DNA of 64,000 nucleotides from Scleromatobacter sp039920745. GTDB taxonomy: Bacteria; Pseudomonadota; Gammaproteobacteria; Burkholderiales; Burkholderiaceae_C. The translations under genes were made by a program, and so were the position numbers. The DNA lies in NCBI GenBank assembly GCA_039920745.1, contig JBDSDD010000076.1, positions 1-64,000 on the forward strand, in the 5' to 3' direction. This document shows, in pieces, positions 1-8,589 of this stretch. A model generated the notes under the pieces. The model ran no database searches, had not been told where the DNA came from, and worked only from the letters and a program-made list of their open reading frames with translations. The stretch's first letter is position 1; each line of letters starts with the position of its first letter.

Positions 1-35
1 GGGCGGCAGCAAACGCGCCACCGCCCTGTCCTTGA

Positions 36-944
36 ATGCCTGTCCGTATCGAGCCAATCTCGTCCTTCATCGCCGCCCCCGGGGGTTGTTGTTCTAAAGG
101 GGCGACAACTATTGTGACGCGGGGGGAGATCAAGCGGGCGGCCGTCGACGTCGGAGCAACGTTCGAAGCGCTGACGCCGTGCCACTACGGCGATCACTAC
201 CAGCGGCTGCTGCTCGAGCGCGAGCTCGATGATAGGCCGCTGGTTATCGTTGACCCCGACGTGATCTTTTGGGAAGACATCGAAGGCTGGGAATTCGGCG
301 ATGCGTTGATGGCAGGCCGGCTGATCCCCGAGTTTCGAGAAGCGTCATTCGTCTCTCGGCCGCGACTTCATCCAAGTCTGTTCTGGGTGCCGAACGTCGC
401 ACGCCTACGCGCCGAAGTCGCGCGCAAGCAAGAGGCATTTCCGGCGTGGGACTGCATCGGCCCCTCTCCACGCCAGTACGGCTGCACCGAGGAGATTCTG
501 CTCGACACCCTGGCGCCGCTCTATGAGGCCTTCCAAGCCCAATGCGTCGCGTTCGACGAGCAGCATCTGGACTGCTACGACCACATATTCCACGGGTCGC
601 ATTGGCCCATCAACGCCGGGTGTGAGCATCCCGGTTTTGAGAGATTCACCGCTGACCATTTGTTGGCGGCCGCGGGGCAACTGGCACCCCTCCGCGGAAT
701 TTGGCGGGCGCAGCAGGAATACTTTGATTCAGACCACGCCTGCCCCCGGCTGGAGCGAGAGCGCATGGAGCTAGCCTTGACCATGGCGAAGGGGCTCCAA
801 TCAGCACAGGGGCTTTGCTCTGAAGGAGGGGAACTTGCCCAGTCGCTTCAACTGCTGATGATGAGAATGGCGATGATGCCCCGTCAGCAAAAGCCGATTC
901 AGATCGGCAAGGATTCGGGGTTGGCTCAGTCAACTTTTGGGTAG
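36..944 (+). CDS. glycosyltransferase-like hypothetical protein
   Basis: This is an open frame of 302 residues. I do not recognise a named family with certainty. Residues about 68-82 read LVIVDPDVIFWEDIE, a hydrophobic strand followed by an Asp-Pro-Asp acidic motif. Such motifs bind the metal and nucleotide-sugar in GT-A glycosyltransferases. The middle contains HPSLFWVPN and a HGSHWP segment rich in aromatic residues and His, also in keeping with such a fold. The first 30 residues look unlike coding sequence, being rich in Pro, Gly and Cys. Either the true start lies further in, or the gene is a 5'-truncated version of a longer protein. The C-terminal 60 residues are Met/Gln-rich and low in complexity. 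No neighbour supports a pathway. The coding frame is solid; the function is tentative. Confidence 0.5.
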   Translation: MPVRIEPISSFIAAPGGCCSKGATTIVTRGEIKRAAVDVGATFEALTPCHYGDHYQRLLLERELDDRPLVIVDPDVIFWEDIEGWEFGDALMAGRLIPEFREASFVSRPRLHPSLFWVPNVARLRAEVARKQEAFPAWDCIGPSPRQYGCTEEILLDTLAPLYEAFQAQCVAFDEQHLDCYDHIFHGSHWPINAGCEHPGFERFTADHLLAAAGQLAPLRGIWRAQQEYFDSDHACPRLERERMELALTMAKGLQSAQGLCSEGGELAQSLQLLMMRMAMMPRQQKPIQIGKDSGLAQSTFG

Positions 945-1013
945 TAAATCATGCCTGCATCGCCCTAAACGCGTCGCGCGGGGTGGTAGCGGTTGCACAT
1001 GAGGCTCCGTTGC

Positions 1014-1607
1014 TTACGAGTGAGCTGCGTTTATATCTTTGAGCCCGGCGAGAATCGAGGTTTTGGCATCGCCGAGCAGACGCAGAATTTCCCTGATCGA
1101 GCCCGGTGCATCGCGCGGCTCAATCCGCGAAGCTGGGTCCGCATATGGATGCAAGGTGAGGCGCTTGTTCTGCGCTAGTTCGAAAGAGGTCAACCCCTTC
1201 GTAAGCTTGAGGCATGCCTCGCGGCCAAGAGGTAAAAGTGCCGTCGCAGTCTCAATGTCAAAGCCTTCGATCGGCTCTCCTAGATCAGCGATGACAGCGG
1301 AAACCGCATTCGAGTAGGTGCCGTGCAAACGCAGAGATTCACTGCCGAACTCAAGTTTCTCGATGAGGCTCACGATTCGACCAACGGAGCGCAGAATCGA
1401 CGGCAGAAGTATCTGCATCCGCAATACCGCACGCTCCGACCGCTCTTGACGCAGCTCGCGAGTTTGCTTTCCGCTAAGAACTAGCGCGACGATCGTCGCC
1501 GCAGTGGTAGCAATTGCACCGAGGAGCGCAAAAGTGTTATTCGCCGATTGGGATCCATACCAACTTTGAAAGCATTCGAGAACTAAGCTGCCACAGGAAG
1601 TTGTCAT
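1014..1607 (-). CDS. hypothetical protein with one N-terminal membrane helix
   Basis: This encodes 197 residues of unknown function. A hydrophobic stretch at about residues 24-44 (FALLGAIATTAATIVALVL) forms one transmembrane helix. A charged Arg/Glu-rich segment (RELRQERSER) follows and is likely helical or coiled-coil. The remaining 140 residues look like a cytosolic helical domain. The start codon lies 4 bp downstream of the stop of the DUF4145 gene on the same strand, so the two are probably co-transcribed and may work together. The base composition is less GC-rich than neighbouring core genes, which suggests acquisition. I recognise no conserved motif that would give a role. Confidence 0.6.
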   Translation of the reverse strand: MTTSCGSLVLECFQSWYGSQSANNTFALLGAIATTAATIVALVLSGKQTRELRQERSERAVLRMQILLPSILRSVGRIVSLIEKLEFGSESLRLHGTYSNAVSAVIADLGEPIEGFDIETATALLPLGREACLKLTKGLTSFELAQNKRLTLHPYADPASRIEPRDAPGSIREILRLLGDAKTSILAGLKDINAAHS

Positions 1608-1611
1608 GGCT

Positions 1612-2268
1612 TTACTTCATCGGTGGTTTGCCGGCCGCGGCGAGCTTTGCGTTGAACGCCGCCTTGCGCGCGGCGTCGCGCGCCGGCGCGACGTAGACGA
1701 AGTCGAACAAGCCCTCGAGCACCTCAAGGTTCCACTCAGCCTCGTGCGGCTCAACCGGCAAGATTTGGCCAGAGTTCGTGTTCTTCATCGGGTGCGCCGC
1801 GAAGTTGCCCGTGTTGCGAATTGCGTCGACGTTCTCCGCGAGCGAGCTGGGCAGCACTTTGGCTGCCAGAACCGCGTCGATTTGCCTGGCCAGATCATGT
1901 TGAGGAAACCCTTTGTCGCGCAGCACGGCCTGGAGGCAGCGGCGGCTCAGGGCAGCCGAGGCCTTCGCACTGTCGCCTAGCACGACCGCCGCTTCGTTGA
2001 AGTCCTCAGCGATTTCAGCAGGTACCTCTTCAGGGGCCGCGGCGCGCATGGCTTGGCGAGGATAGATAAGGCTTTTGTGCCTCACTGTTCCGTTTGCCCA
2101 GGCGCCCTCCAGTCGGAGAATTGGCCTCTCGCAAGACGGGCACTGCATAGAGTCAACAGCGAAGTGCAGGTAGGCGCCCCCAGGCTCCTCACGGCCGATC
2201 GCATGAATTCCCACCTTCGTAGTCTCGAAGCCAGCGTGAATTTCCACGCCGCAGTGCGGACACTTCAT
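1612..2268 (-). CDS. DUF4145 domain-containing protein
   Basis: This encodes 218 residues. The N-terminus carries a zinc-ribbon: CPHCG at residues 3-7 and CPSC around residue 43. The C-terminal half (about residues 85-200) matches the DUF4145 pattern, with a helical stretch containing ALSRRCLQAVLRDKG, then LARQIDAVL and a DAIRNTGNFAAHP motif. The family has no settled biochemical role. It is found alone, fused to restriction enzyme subunits and in mobile islands, which fits its place here beside a tRNA gene. It is the first gene of a two-gene unit with the membrane protein at 1014-1607. The family call is fairly secure; the role is open. Confidence 0.75.
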   Translation of the reverse strand: MKCPHCGVEIHAGFETTKVGIHAIGREEPGGAYLHFAVDSMQCPSCERPILRLEGAWANGTVRHKSLIYPRQAMRAAAPEEVPAEIAEDFNEAAVVLGDSAKASAALSRRCLQAVLRDKGFPQHDLARQIDAVLAAKVLPSSLAENVDAIRNTGNFAAHPMKNTNSGQILPVEPHEAEWNLEVLEGLFDFVYVAPARDAARKAAFNAKLAAAGKPPMK

Positions 2269-2343
2269 CTAATCCCCTACGGCGGATCATCCTCAACCCA
2301 TACACATGACAGAAGATTGAGGGGTCTTTTGATGGGTGAAAAC

Positions 2344-2367
2344 GAAAAACGAGGCGCTAGGCCCCGT
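2344..2367 (-). terminator. Rho-independent terminator after tRNA-Ser
   Basis: On the minus strand a 7-bp stem, ACGGGGC/GCCTCGT with one G-U pair and a 5-base loop, is followed by a run of five T. It starts 15 bases beyond the CCA end of tRNA-Ser, so it should end that transcript. Confidence 0.7.
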
Positions 2368-2381
2368 ATTCGTTTGATAGT

Positions 2382-2474
2382 TGGCGGAGGCGGAGGGATT
2401 CGAACCCTCGATGCAGCTCATCACCGCATGCTCCCTTAGCAGGGGAGTACCTTCGACCACTCGGCCACGCCTCC
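2382..2474 (-). tRNA. tRNA-Ser(GCU)
   Basis: This is a 93-nt class II tRNA read on the minus strand. The acceptor arm GGAGGCG pairs with CGCCTCC, the discriminator base is G, and the terminal CCA is encoded. The anticodon stem CTCCC/GGGAG encloses loop CTGCTAA, giving anticodon GCT. A long variable arm, as expected for serine tRNA, and a T-loop TTCGAAT are present. It lies just downstream of lysC on the same strand and may be read from the same or its own promoter. Confidence 0.97.
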
Positions 2475-2511
2475 AACACCAGCTAGCATTCTAGCCTGGA
2501 ATTTTGGTCGT

Positions 2512-3789
2512 TCAGGCAGCCGGAGCCACAGGTTCTTCCAGATCGAAGGCCTTGTGTAGCGCGCGCACCGCAAGCTCCATGTACTTTTCGTCGATGACGA
2601 CCGACGTCTTGATCTCGCTGGTGGTGATCATCATGATGTTGATGCCCTCCTCGCTCAGCGTACGGAACATCTTGCTGGCCACGCCGACGTGGCTGCGCAT
2701 GCCGATGCCCACGATCGAGACCTTGCAGATCTTCGGGTCGCCCAGCACGGTCAGCGCGCCGGTGGCCGGGGCCACCTTGGTCTTGAGCAGTTCCATCGTG
2801 CGCGCGTAGTCGTTGCGATGCACGGTGAACGAGAAGTCGGTCTTGCCGTCGTGCGAGACGTTCTGGATGATGACGTCGACGTCGATGTTGGCGTCAGCCA
2901 CCTCGCCCAGGATCTGGTAGGCGATGCCCGGCTTGTCGGGCACGCCCATCACCGTCACCTTGGCCTCGTCGCGGTTGAACGCGATGCCCGATACGACTGC
3001 TTGTTCCATGTTGACGTCTTCCTCGAAAGTGATCAGCGTGCCCGAGCGGGCCTCTTCGTCGATATTGATATCCCAGGGCGTGAAGCTCGAGAGCACCCGC
3101 AGGGGCACGCGGTACTTGCCGGCGAACTCCACCGAGCGGATCTGCAGCACCTTGGAGCCGAGGCTGGCCATCTCGAGCATTTCCTCGAATGAGATGGTCT
3201 GCAGGCGGCGCGCCTCCGGCACGACGCGCGGGTCGGTCGTGTAGACGCCGTCGACGTCGGTGTAGATCAGGCACTCCGCTGCCTTCATCGCGGCTGCGAT
3301 GGCCACCGCCGAGGTGTCGGAACCGCCGCGGCCCAGCGTGGTGATGTGGCCGGCGTCGTCGATGCCCTGGAATCCGGTGATGACCACGACCTTGCCAGCG
3401 GCGAGGTCGGCGCGCACGCGGACGTCGTCGATGCTCTCGATGCGCGCCTTGGTGTACGACGAGTCCGTCTTCACGGGCACTTGCCAGCCGGTGTAGCTGA
3501 CGGCGTCAAGGCCTTCGGCCTGCAACGCCAGCGACAGCAGGCCGACCGAGACCTGTTCGCCGGTGGAGGCAATCATGTCGAGCTCGCGCATCGACGCGGA
3601 CGTCTCGGTGCCGGGGAACAGTTCCTTGGCCAGGCCAAGGATGCGATTCGTCTCGCCGCTCATCGCGGATGGAACGACGACCAACTGGTGGCCGGCGCGA
3701 TGCCATTTGGCGACACGTTTGGCGACGTTGCGAATACGCTCCGTCGAACCCATCGAGGTGCCGCCGTACTTGTGAACTATCAATGCCAT
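2512..3789 (-). CDS. lysC: aspartate kinase
   Basis: LysC phosphorylates L-aspartate to aspartyl-4-phosphate, the committed step to lysine, threonine, methionine and diaminopimelate. The protein has 425 residues. The kinase domain begins at once with the KYGGTS nucleotide/aspartate signature at residues 7-12, and contains the GRGGSDTSA motif around residues 155-165. Two C-terminal ACT domains (about 265-425) carry allosteric control by lysine and threonine. The start was set at the ATG before ALIVHKYGGTS, because the 16 residues encoded upstream are not part of the family. Two other genes in this window, hom and thrC, act later in the same pathway. It is probably the last protein gene of the cysS-accA-tilS block, separated from tilS by 146 bp. 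Confidence 0.97.
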   Translation of the reverse strand: MALIVHKYGGTSMGSTERIRNVAKRVAKWHRAGHQLVVVPSAMSGETNRILGLAKELFPGTETSASMRELDMIASTGEQVSVGLLSLALQAEGLDAVSYTGWQVPVKTDSSYTKARIESIDDVRVRADLAAGKVVVITGFQGIDDAGHITTLGRGGSDTSAVAIAAAMKAAECLIYTDVDGVYTTDPRVVPEARRLQTISFEEMLEMASLGSKVLQIRSVEFAGKYRVPLRVLSSFTPWDINIDEEARSGTLITFEEDVNMEQAVVSGIAFNRDEAKVTVMGVPDKPGIAYQILGEVADANIDVDVIIQNVSHDGKTDFSFTVHRNDYARTMELLKTKVAPATGALTVLGDPKICKVSIVGIGMRSHVGVASKMFRTLSEEGINIMMITTSEIKTSVVIDEKYMELAVRALHKAFDLEEPVAPAA

Positions 3790-3935
3790 GGTCTGAAACG
3801 CCCGGTTGACCGAGGACAGGCCCATATGCCTGTCCACCCAAACCTCGTAGTCTAGCGTGCGCTCTGGGGTTTTCCCGGGCCGGGCTGGTTCTCAAGTGGT
3901 GGAGCTCGGCTTCTTTTGACGCGAAACCAGCTTGA

Positions 3936-5261
3936 CTAGCCAGCCTCAGCCTTCGTTGCCGGCGCAGGCCCGTCGACTTTAGCCCGCCATCGGATGCCCC
4001 ATTGCGGGGCGCCGACCGGCGCCCAGGCCCGCGCATCGACGCCCAGGCCCGGCGCGAACAGCAGCGCCCCCGCGGCGTCGAACAGCAGCGGGCCGTCGCG
4101 AGCCTCCGTCGCAATGCCGAGCGCCTGGTATTGCTTCTTCAGGCTGCGTGCCATGCCGCCCGGCTGCAGTTGAAACTGCTCGCCGCCTGCGCGAACGCGG
4201 GGTTCGATTTGCGCAAGTCGATGCGGCGCGACGCCGCGTTGCTCGGTGGCGAACAACTCCAGCGTGCCGCACCAGCCGTCAATCGCGTAGCGGTCGCAGC
4301 GCAGGAACGACAGTGCACCGCCCCCCCCCGCGGGCGTGACGCTCGCGCGTGCCGACGCGACGACCGCCAACTCGCCGCGCCAGGACCGCAGCACGCGGCC
4401 GCCATCGACCGGCCAGCGGCGCGGCGCGTCGTCCACCGTCTCGCGTGACAGCCGATCAATGAGCGTCTGCGGCACCGGGGCGTCGAGCACGTCTGCGAGC
4501 CAGGCGCGCAGTGCGTTTGTCCGCCGCGCGAGCGACAGTGCACGCCATGCCGCCAGCGGCAACGCGTCGCCAGCCCCCAGTCGCTGCAGGTCCTCGGTGG
4601 ACACCTCGTCGAGCACCGCCCTGGCCTCTCCCGCACGCCGCGCCAGCGCGGCCAGCGCAACGTCGGCCTCCGGAAACGCCAGTCGAAGCGCCGGCATCAC
4701 CGTCGCGCGCAGCCGGCTGCGCGCGAATCGGGGATCGGCGTTGCTCGGATCGAGCGCCACGTCGACGCCCAGCGGCGCCATGTAGGCGTCGATCTCCGCG
4801 CCCGTTCGCGCAAGCCAGGGCCGAGCCCACGTCAATCCATCGCGTTCGACGACGCGCGGCATGGCGGCCAGCCCGGCCGGCCCGGCGCCGCGCATGGACT
4901 GCAGCAGCACGGTCTCGGCCTGGTCGTGCAGGTGGTGGCCCAGCAGCACCACGCTCGCGCCCGCGCCACGCGCCAGGCGCGCCAGTGCCCCGTAACGCTC
5001 GCGCCGCGCCCAGGCCTCGACGCTGTCGCCTCGTTCCGGGACGCCTCGCAGTCGTTCGCACACGAAGGCGACGTTCCAGCGCTCGCACAAGGCCTCGAGC
5101 TCCGCGGCCCAGCGATCGGCGTCGGCCATCAGGCCATGGTGGACATGCAGCGCGACGATGCTCGCCCCGACGCTGGTCGAACCGCGCAGCGCCGCGTGCA
5201 GCAGCGCGACCGAATCGCGTCCGCCGCTGCAGGCAACCGCAACGACGGGGCGATCGGCCAT
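3936..5261 (-). CDS. tilS: tRNA(Ile)-lysidine synthetase
   Basis: TilS attaches lysine to C34 of tRNA-Ile(CAU). This changes both its codon reading (AUA) and its charging identity, and the enzyme is essential in most bacteria. The protein has 441 residues. An N-type ATP pyrophosphatase P-loop, SGGRDS, sits at residues 12-17. The HHLHDQAETVLL segment near residue 110 is the family's tRNA/metal motif. The C-terminal third contains the substrate-binding and TilS C-terminal domains, ending in an Ala-rich tail. The ATG was chosen because MADRPVVAVACSGG starts directly on the ATPase core; the frame stays open well upstream without similarity. It lies 20 bp after accA, an arrangement I know from Burkholderiales, and is probably co-transcribed. 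Confidence 0.95.
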   Translation of the reverse strand: MADRPVVAVACSGGRDSVALLHAALRGSTSVGASIVALHVHHGLMADADRWAAELEALCERWNVAFVCERLRGVPERGDSVEAWARRERYGALARLARGAGASVVLLGHHLHDQAETVLLQSMRGAGPAGLAAMPRVVERDGLTWARPWLARTGAEIDAYMAPLGVDVALDPSNADPRFARSRLRATVMPALRLAFPEADVALAALARRAGEARAVLDEVSTEDLQRLGAGDALPLAAWRALSLARRTNALRAWLADVLDAPVPQTLIDRLSRETVDDAPRRWPVDGGRVLRSWRGELAVVASARASVTPAGGGGALSFLRCDRYAIDGWCGTLELFATEQRGVAPHRLAQIEPRVRAGGEQFQLQPGGMARSLKKQYQALGIATEARDGPLLFDAAGALLFAPGLGVDARAWAPVGAPQWGIRWRAKVDGPAPATKAEAG

Positions 5262-5281
5262 GGACTCGGGGGTTGGTGGAC

Positions 5282-6253
5282 TCAGCGGTCGGTCGTGTCG
5301 GCGAAGCGGCCGTAGGACAGCAGGCGCTCCTGTCGACGCGCCAGCAGCTCCTTCGGCTTCAGGTCGGCCACCTGGCGCAGCGCGTCGCCCAGCGCACGCT
5401 TGAGGCTCGACGACATCGCCTTCGGGTCGCGATGGGCGCCGCCCACCGGCTCGCTGACGATCTTGTCGATCAGGCCCAGCGCCTTCAGGCGGTGCGCCGT
5501 GATGCCCAGCGCCTCGGCGGCGTCCGCCGCACGCTCGGAGGTCTTCCACAGGATCGACGCGCAGCCTTCCGGCGAGATCACCGAGTAGGCCGAGAACTGC
5601 AGCATCAGCATCTGGTCGCAGACGCCGATGGCCAGCGCACCGCCGGAGCCGCCCTCGCCGATGATGGTGGAGATGATGGGAACTTCCAGCTGCGCCATCT
5701 CGAAGATGCTGCGCCCGATGGCCTCGGACTGGCCGCGTTCCTCGGCGCCGATGCCCGGGTACGCGCCCATCGTGTCGATGAACGTGAACACGGGCAGGCC
5801 GAACTTCTCGGCCGTCTTCATCAGGCGCTGTGCCTTGCGATAGCCCTCGGGACGCGGCATGCCGAAGTTGCGCACCTGTCGGTCCTTGGTGTCGTAGCCG
5901 CGCTGGTGGCCGACGATCATGCAGGCCTGGCCATTGAAGCGCGCGAGGCCGCCGACGATGGCGGCGTCGTCGGCGAAACTGCGGTCGCCGTGCAGTTCCT
6001 CAAATTCGGTGAACACCTCGGTGGTGTAGTCCAGCGTCTGCGGGCGTTGCGGATGGCGCGCGATCTGGTAGACCTGCCACGGAGCCAGGCTGGAATAGAT
6101 GTCCTTGGTGAGCTGAAGGCTCTTCTTGTCAAGGCGGTCGATCTCTTCGGAGATGTCGACGGCCGATTCGTTCTGCACGTAGCGCAGCTCTTCGATCTTC
6201 GATTCCAGCTCGGCGATCGGTTGCTCGAATTCCAGGAAATGGCGTTTGGTCAT
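5282..6253 (-). CDS. accA: acetyl-CoA carboxylase carboxyltransferase subunit alpha
   Basis: AccA is half of the AccAD carboxyltransferase, which moves carboxyl from biotinyl-BCCP to acetyl-CoA to make malonyl-CoA for fatty acid synthesis. It has 323 residues, the usual length. The N-terminal helical segment FLEFEQPIAELESKIEELR is typical. The crotonase-like core contains HGDRSFADD near residue 83, GHQRGYDTK, and the GEGGSGGALAIG glycine motif near residue 200 that forms the oxyanion region. The ATG at 6253 begins MTKRHFLEFEQP, as in homologues. The accD partner is not in the window. It sits between the glycosylase gene (26 bp upstream) and tilS (20 bp downstream). Confidence 0.97.
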   Translation of the reverse strand: MTKRHFLEFEQPIAELESKIEELRYVQNESAVDISEEIDRLDKKSLQLTKDIYSSLAPWQVYQIARHPQRPQTLDYTTEVFTEFEELHGDRSFADDAAIVGGLARFNGQACMIVGHQRGYDTKDRQVRNFGMPRPEGYRKAQRLMKTAEKFGLPVFTFIDTMGAYPGIGAEERGQSEAIGRSIFEMAQLEVPIISTIIGEGGSGGALAIGVCDQMLMLQFSAYSVISPEGCASILWKTSERAADAAEALGITAHRLKALGLIDKIVSEPVGGAHRDPKAMSSSLKRALGDALRQVADLKPKELLARRQERLLSYGRFADTTDR

Positions 6254-6279
6254 CAGTGAGTTCCTCATTGAGCGGCGCG

Positions 6280-6966
6280 TCAGCCTTCGTCCGTCTTCGG
6301 AGAAATGGGATCCAGACTGCGCCAGAGATACCACGTGGCGACCGAGCGGTACGGAGCCCACCCGTCGCCCAGTTCGCGGGCCTCGGCGCGCGAGACCGGC
6401 TCGCCGCTGAAGTAATTTTCGCTGATTCCGCGGATCAGGCCCGGATCGTCCAGCGGTAGCACATTCGGACGCAGCAAATGGAAGATCAGGAACATCTCGG
6501 CGGTCCAGCGGCCGATGCCACGGATGGCCACCAGTTCCTCGATGATCGCCTCGTCGTCCATGCCGTGCCACTGGCCGACGTGCACGGCCCCGTCGCTGAA
6601 ATGGCGGGCCAGGTCGCCCAGGTACTCGACCTTGCGCGCGGACAACCCGACGCCCTTGAGCGTCTCGGGCGCGAGCTTGAGCACGGCCGCGGGCAGCAAC
6701 AGCTCGACGTCGGGGCCGTCGACCGCCGCGACCAGCTTGCGCCAGACGCCCTGCGCCGACTTGGTCGACACCTGCTGGCCGACGATGGAGCGCGCGAGCG
6801 TGGTGAACGCGTCACCGTTGCTCTGCAGGCGCGCATCGCCGAACTGCGGGATCAGCTTCTTCATCACGCGGTCGCGCTTGACCAGGTGGCGACAGGCGTC
6901 GTCCCAGTAGGCCGGCACGTCGCGGGCGGATTCGGGCGCATCGGCGCCAGCCGTCACTGCCGCCAT
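6280..6966 (-). CDS. DNA-3-methyladenine glycosylase II family protein
   Basis: This base-excision repair enzyme removes alkylated purines by cleaving the N-glycosidic bond. It has 228 residues. A helix-hairpin-helix segment, VAIRGIGRWTAEM, lies at about residues 147-159, followed by the Gly/Pro-Asp part of the HhH-GPD motif with LPLDDPGL, whose Asp aligns with the catalytic residue of AlkA. The upstream SIVGQQVSTKSA segment is also characteristic. It lacks the extra N-terminal domain of E. coli AlkA, so it is the shorter type common in this order. The gene starts 1 bp after the cysS stop and lies 26 bp before accA, so it is inside one minus-strand transcription unit. Confidence 0.9.
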   Translation of the reverse strand: MAAVTAGADAPESARDVPAYWDDACRHLVKRDRVMKKLIPQFGDARLQSNGDAFTTLARSIVGQQVSTKSAQGVWRKLVAAVDGPDVELLLPAAVLKLAPETLKGVGLSARKVEYLGDLARHFSDGAVHVGQWHGMDDEAIIEELVAIRGIGRWTAEMFLIFHLLRPNVLPLDDPGLIRGISENYFSGEPVSRAEARELGDGWAPYRSVATWYLWRSLDPISPKTDEG

Positions 6967-6967
6967 G

Positions 6968-8380
6968 TCAGGCCTTCACCCAGGTGGTGCCGTCGGGGCC
7001 GTCCTTCAGCGTGATGCCGAGGTCCGCGAGCTCCTTGCGGATGCGGTCGCCTTCGACGAAGTTCTTGTCCTTCTTGGCCTGGGCGCGCGCGGCGATGCGG
7101 GACTGGATCTCGTCCTCGGTCAGCGCGGCGCCGGCCTGCAGGTACGCCTGCGGCGATTGCTGAATCACGCCCAGCGTCGCGCCGAGCGCGCGCAGCAGCG
7201 CGGCCGTAACGATGGACTTGCTGCGGTTCAGGTCCGTGACCATCTCGAACAGCACGGCCAACGCACCGGGCGTGTTGAAGTCGTCGTTCATCGCAGCGCG
7301 GAAGGCGGCCGCGCGCGGGTCGGCCCAGTCGATCGCACTCGCGTCGACCGGCTGCTCGGCGGCACCCGGGGCCTTGTCATTCGCGAGGGACACGCTATCC
7401 AATGCGGTGTACAGGCGGCGCAGCGCCTGACGCGCGTCCTCGAGATTGACGTCGCTGAAGTTGAACGGGCTGCGGTAGTGCGTGCGCAGCATGAAGAAGC
7501 GCAGCGTCTCGCCGTCGAACTTCTTGAGCACGTCACGGATGGTGAAGAAGTTGCCGAGCGACTTCGACATCTTCTCGTTGTCGACGTTCAGGAACCCGTT
7601 GTGGAGCCAGTAGTTGACGAACGGATGGCCCAGTGCGCCCTCGCTCTGCGCGATCTCGTTCTCGTGGTGGGGGAACTGCAGGTCCATGCCGCCGCCGTGG
7701 ATGTCGAAGTGTTCGCCCAGGACGGCGCACGACATCGCGGAGCACTCGATGTGCCAGCCCGGACGGCCGGGGCCGTACGCGCTGTCCCACTTGGCATCGG
7801 CGGGCTCGGACGGCTTGGCCGACTTCCACAGCACGAAGTCCAGCGGATCGGTCTTGCCGTCGGCCACGGCCACGCGCTCGCCGGCGCGCAGATCGTCCAG
7901 AGACTTGCCCGAGAGCTTGCCGTAGCCTTGGAACTTGCGCACCGCGAAGTTCACGTCGCCGTTGTCGCCCTGGTAGGCCAGTCCCTTGCCCTGCAGCGTG
8001 GCGATCATCGAAAGCATCTGCGGCACGTACTCCGTGGCACGCGGCTCGTGCGTGGGCGGTTCGATGCCGATGGCACCGATGTCCTGGCGCATCGCGGCGA
8101 TCATCTCGTCGGTCAGCGCCCGGATGGTGATGCCGCGCTCGACCGCACGCTTGATGATCTTGTCCTCGATGTCCGTGATGTTGCGGACGTAGGTGACCTC
8201 GTAGCCGAGCACCTGGAGCCATCGGTAGACGACGTCGAACGCCATCATCATCCGGGCATGGCCCATGTGGCAGAGGTCATAGATCGTCATGCCGCACACG
8301 TACATGCGCACGTGGCCCGGGACGATCGGAACGAATTCTTCGGCTTGGCCGGTGAGGGTGTTGAAGAGACGCAGCGTCAT
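6968..8380 (-). CDS. cysS: cysteinyl-tRNA synthetase
   Basis: CysS is a class Ia aminoacyl-tRNA synthetase that charges tRNA-Cys, with 470 residues. Cys29 starts the zinc site, and the HIGH signature is present as HMGH at residues 38-41. The second signature, KMSKS, follows in NEKMSKSLGN near residue 275. GWHIECSAM and the HHENE segment supply the other zinc ligands that discriminate cysteine. The C-terminus contains the usual anticodon-binding helices. It is the first gene of the minus-strand unit cysS - glycosylase - accA - tilS - lysC, and is divergent from the cyclophilin gene at 8590 across a 209-bp gap that should hold both promoters. Confidence 0.97.
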   Translation of the reverse strand: MTLRLFNTLTGQAEEFVPIVPGHVRMYVCGMTIYDLCHMGHARMMMAFDVVYRWLQVLGYEVTYVRNITDIEDKIIKRAVERGITIRALTDEMIAAMRQDIGAIGIEPPTHEPRATEYVPQMLSMIATLQGKGLAYQGDNGDVNFAVRKFQGYGKLSGKSLDDLRAGERVAVADGKTDPLDFVLWKSAKPSEPADAKWDSAYGPGRPGWHIECSAMSCAVLGEHFDIHGGGMDLQFPHHENEIAQSEGALGHPFVNYWLHNGFLNVDNEKMSKSLGNFFTIRDVLKKFDGETLRFFMLRTHYRSPFNFSDVNLEDARQALRRLYTALDSVSLANDKAPGAAEQPVDASAIDWADPRAAAFRAAMNDDFNTPGALAVLFEMVTDLNRSKSIVTAALLRALGATLGVIQQSPQAYLQAGAALTEDEIQSRIAARAQAKKDKNFVEGDRIRKELADLGITLKDGPDGTTWVKA

Positions 8381-8589
8381 CGGCAGGAACAGAAGCCGGC
8401 AGTCAGGCTTCTCGAAGAAGCCGGAGCAGCCGAACAGGATGGATATCGGGGAAGCGGGGGGCGACCACCGGGGATTAGCTCGCTTCGGAGGTCAAACGGT
8501 AGAGGTCGCGGAGTCTGGTCGCCTGGACGTTGAAGCGGGCTCGGCTGCCCTCGGTAGAATCGAGCAAGTATAGCCAAGGAGACCTTAAG

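Larger units (their letters stand above)
1..2340. other. accessory segment abutting tRNA-Ser
   Basis: This stretch holds three genes without clear housekeeping roles. Its base composition is visibly less GC-rich than the rest of the window, most clearly from 950 to 2300. It ends against the 3' end of tRNA-Ser, and tRNA 3' ends are common integration sites for genomic islands. No integrase is visible, and the other edge lies outside the window. Bases 1-35 may carry the tail of an upstream gene, but no frame can be assigned. That the whole segment was acquired is an inference. Confidence 0.45.

Noticed and set aside
3790..3837. Upstream ATG of lysC adding 16 residues
   Set aside because: Homologues start directly before the kinase KYGGTS motif; the extra residues are not conserved.
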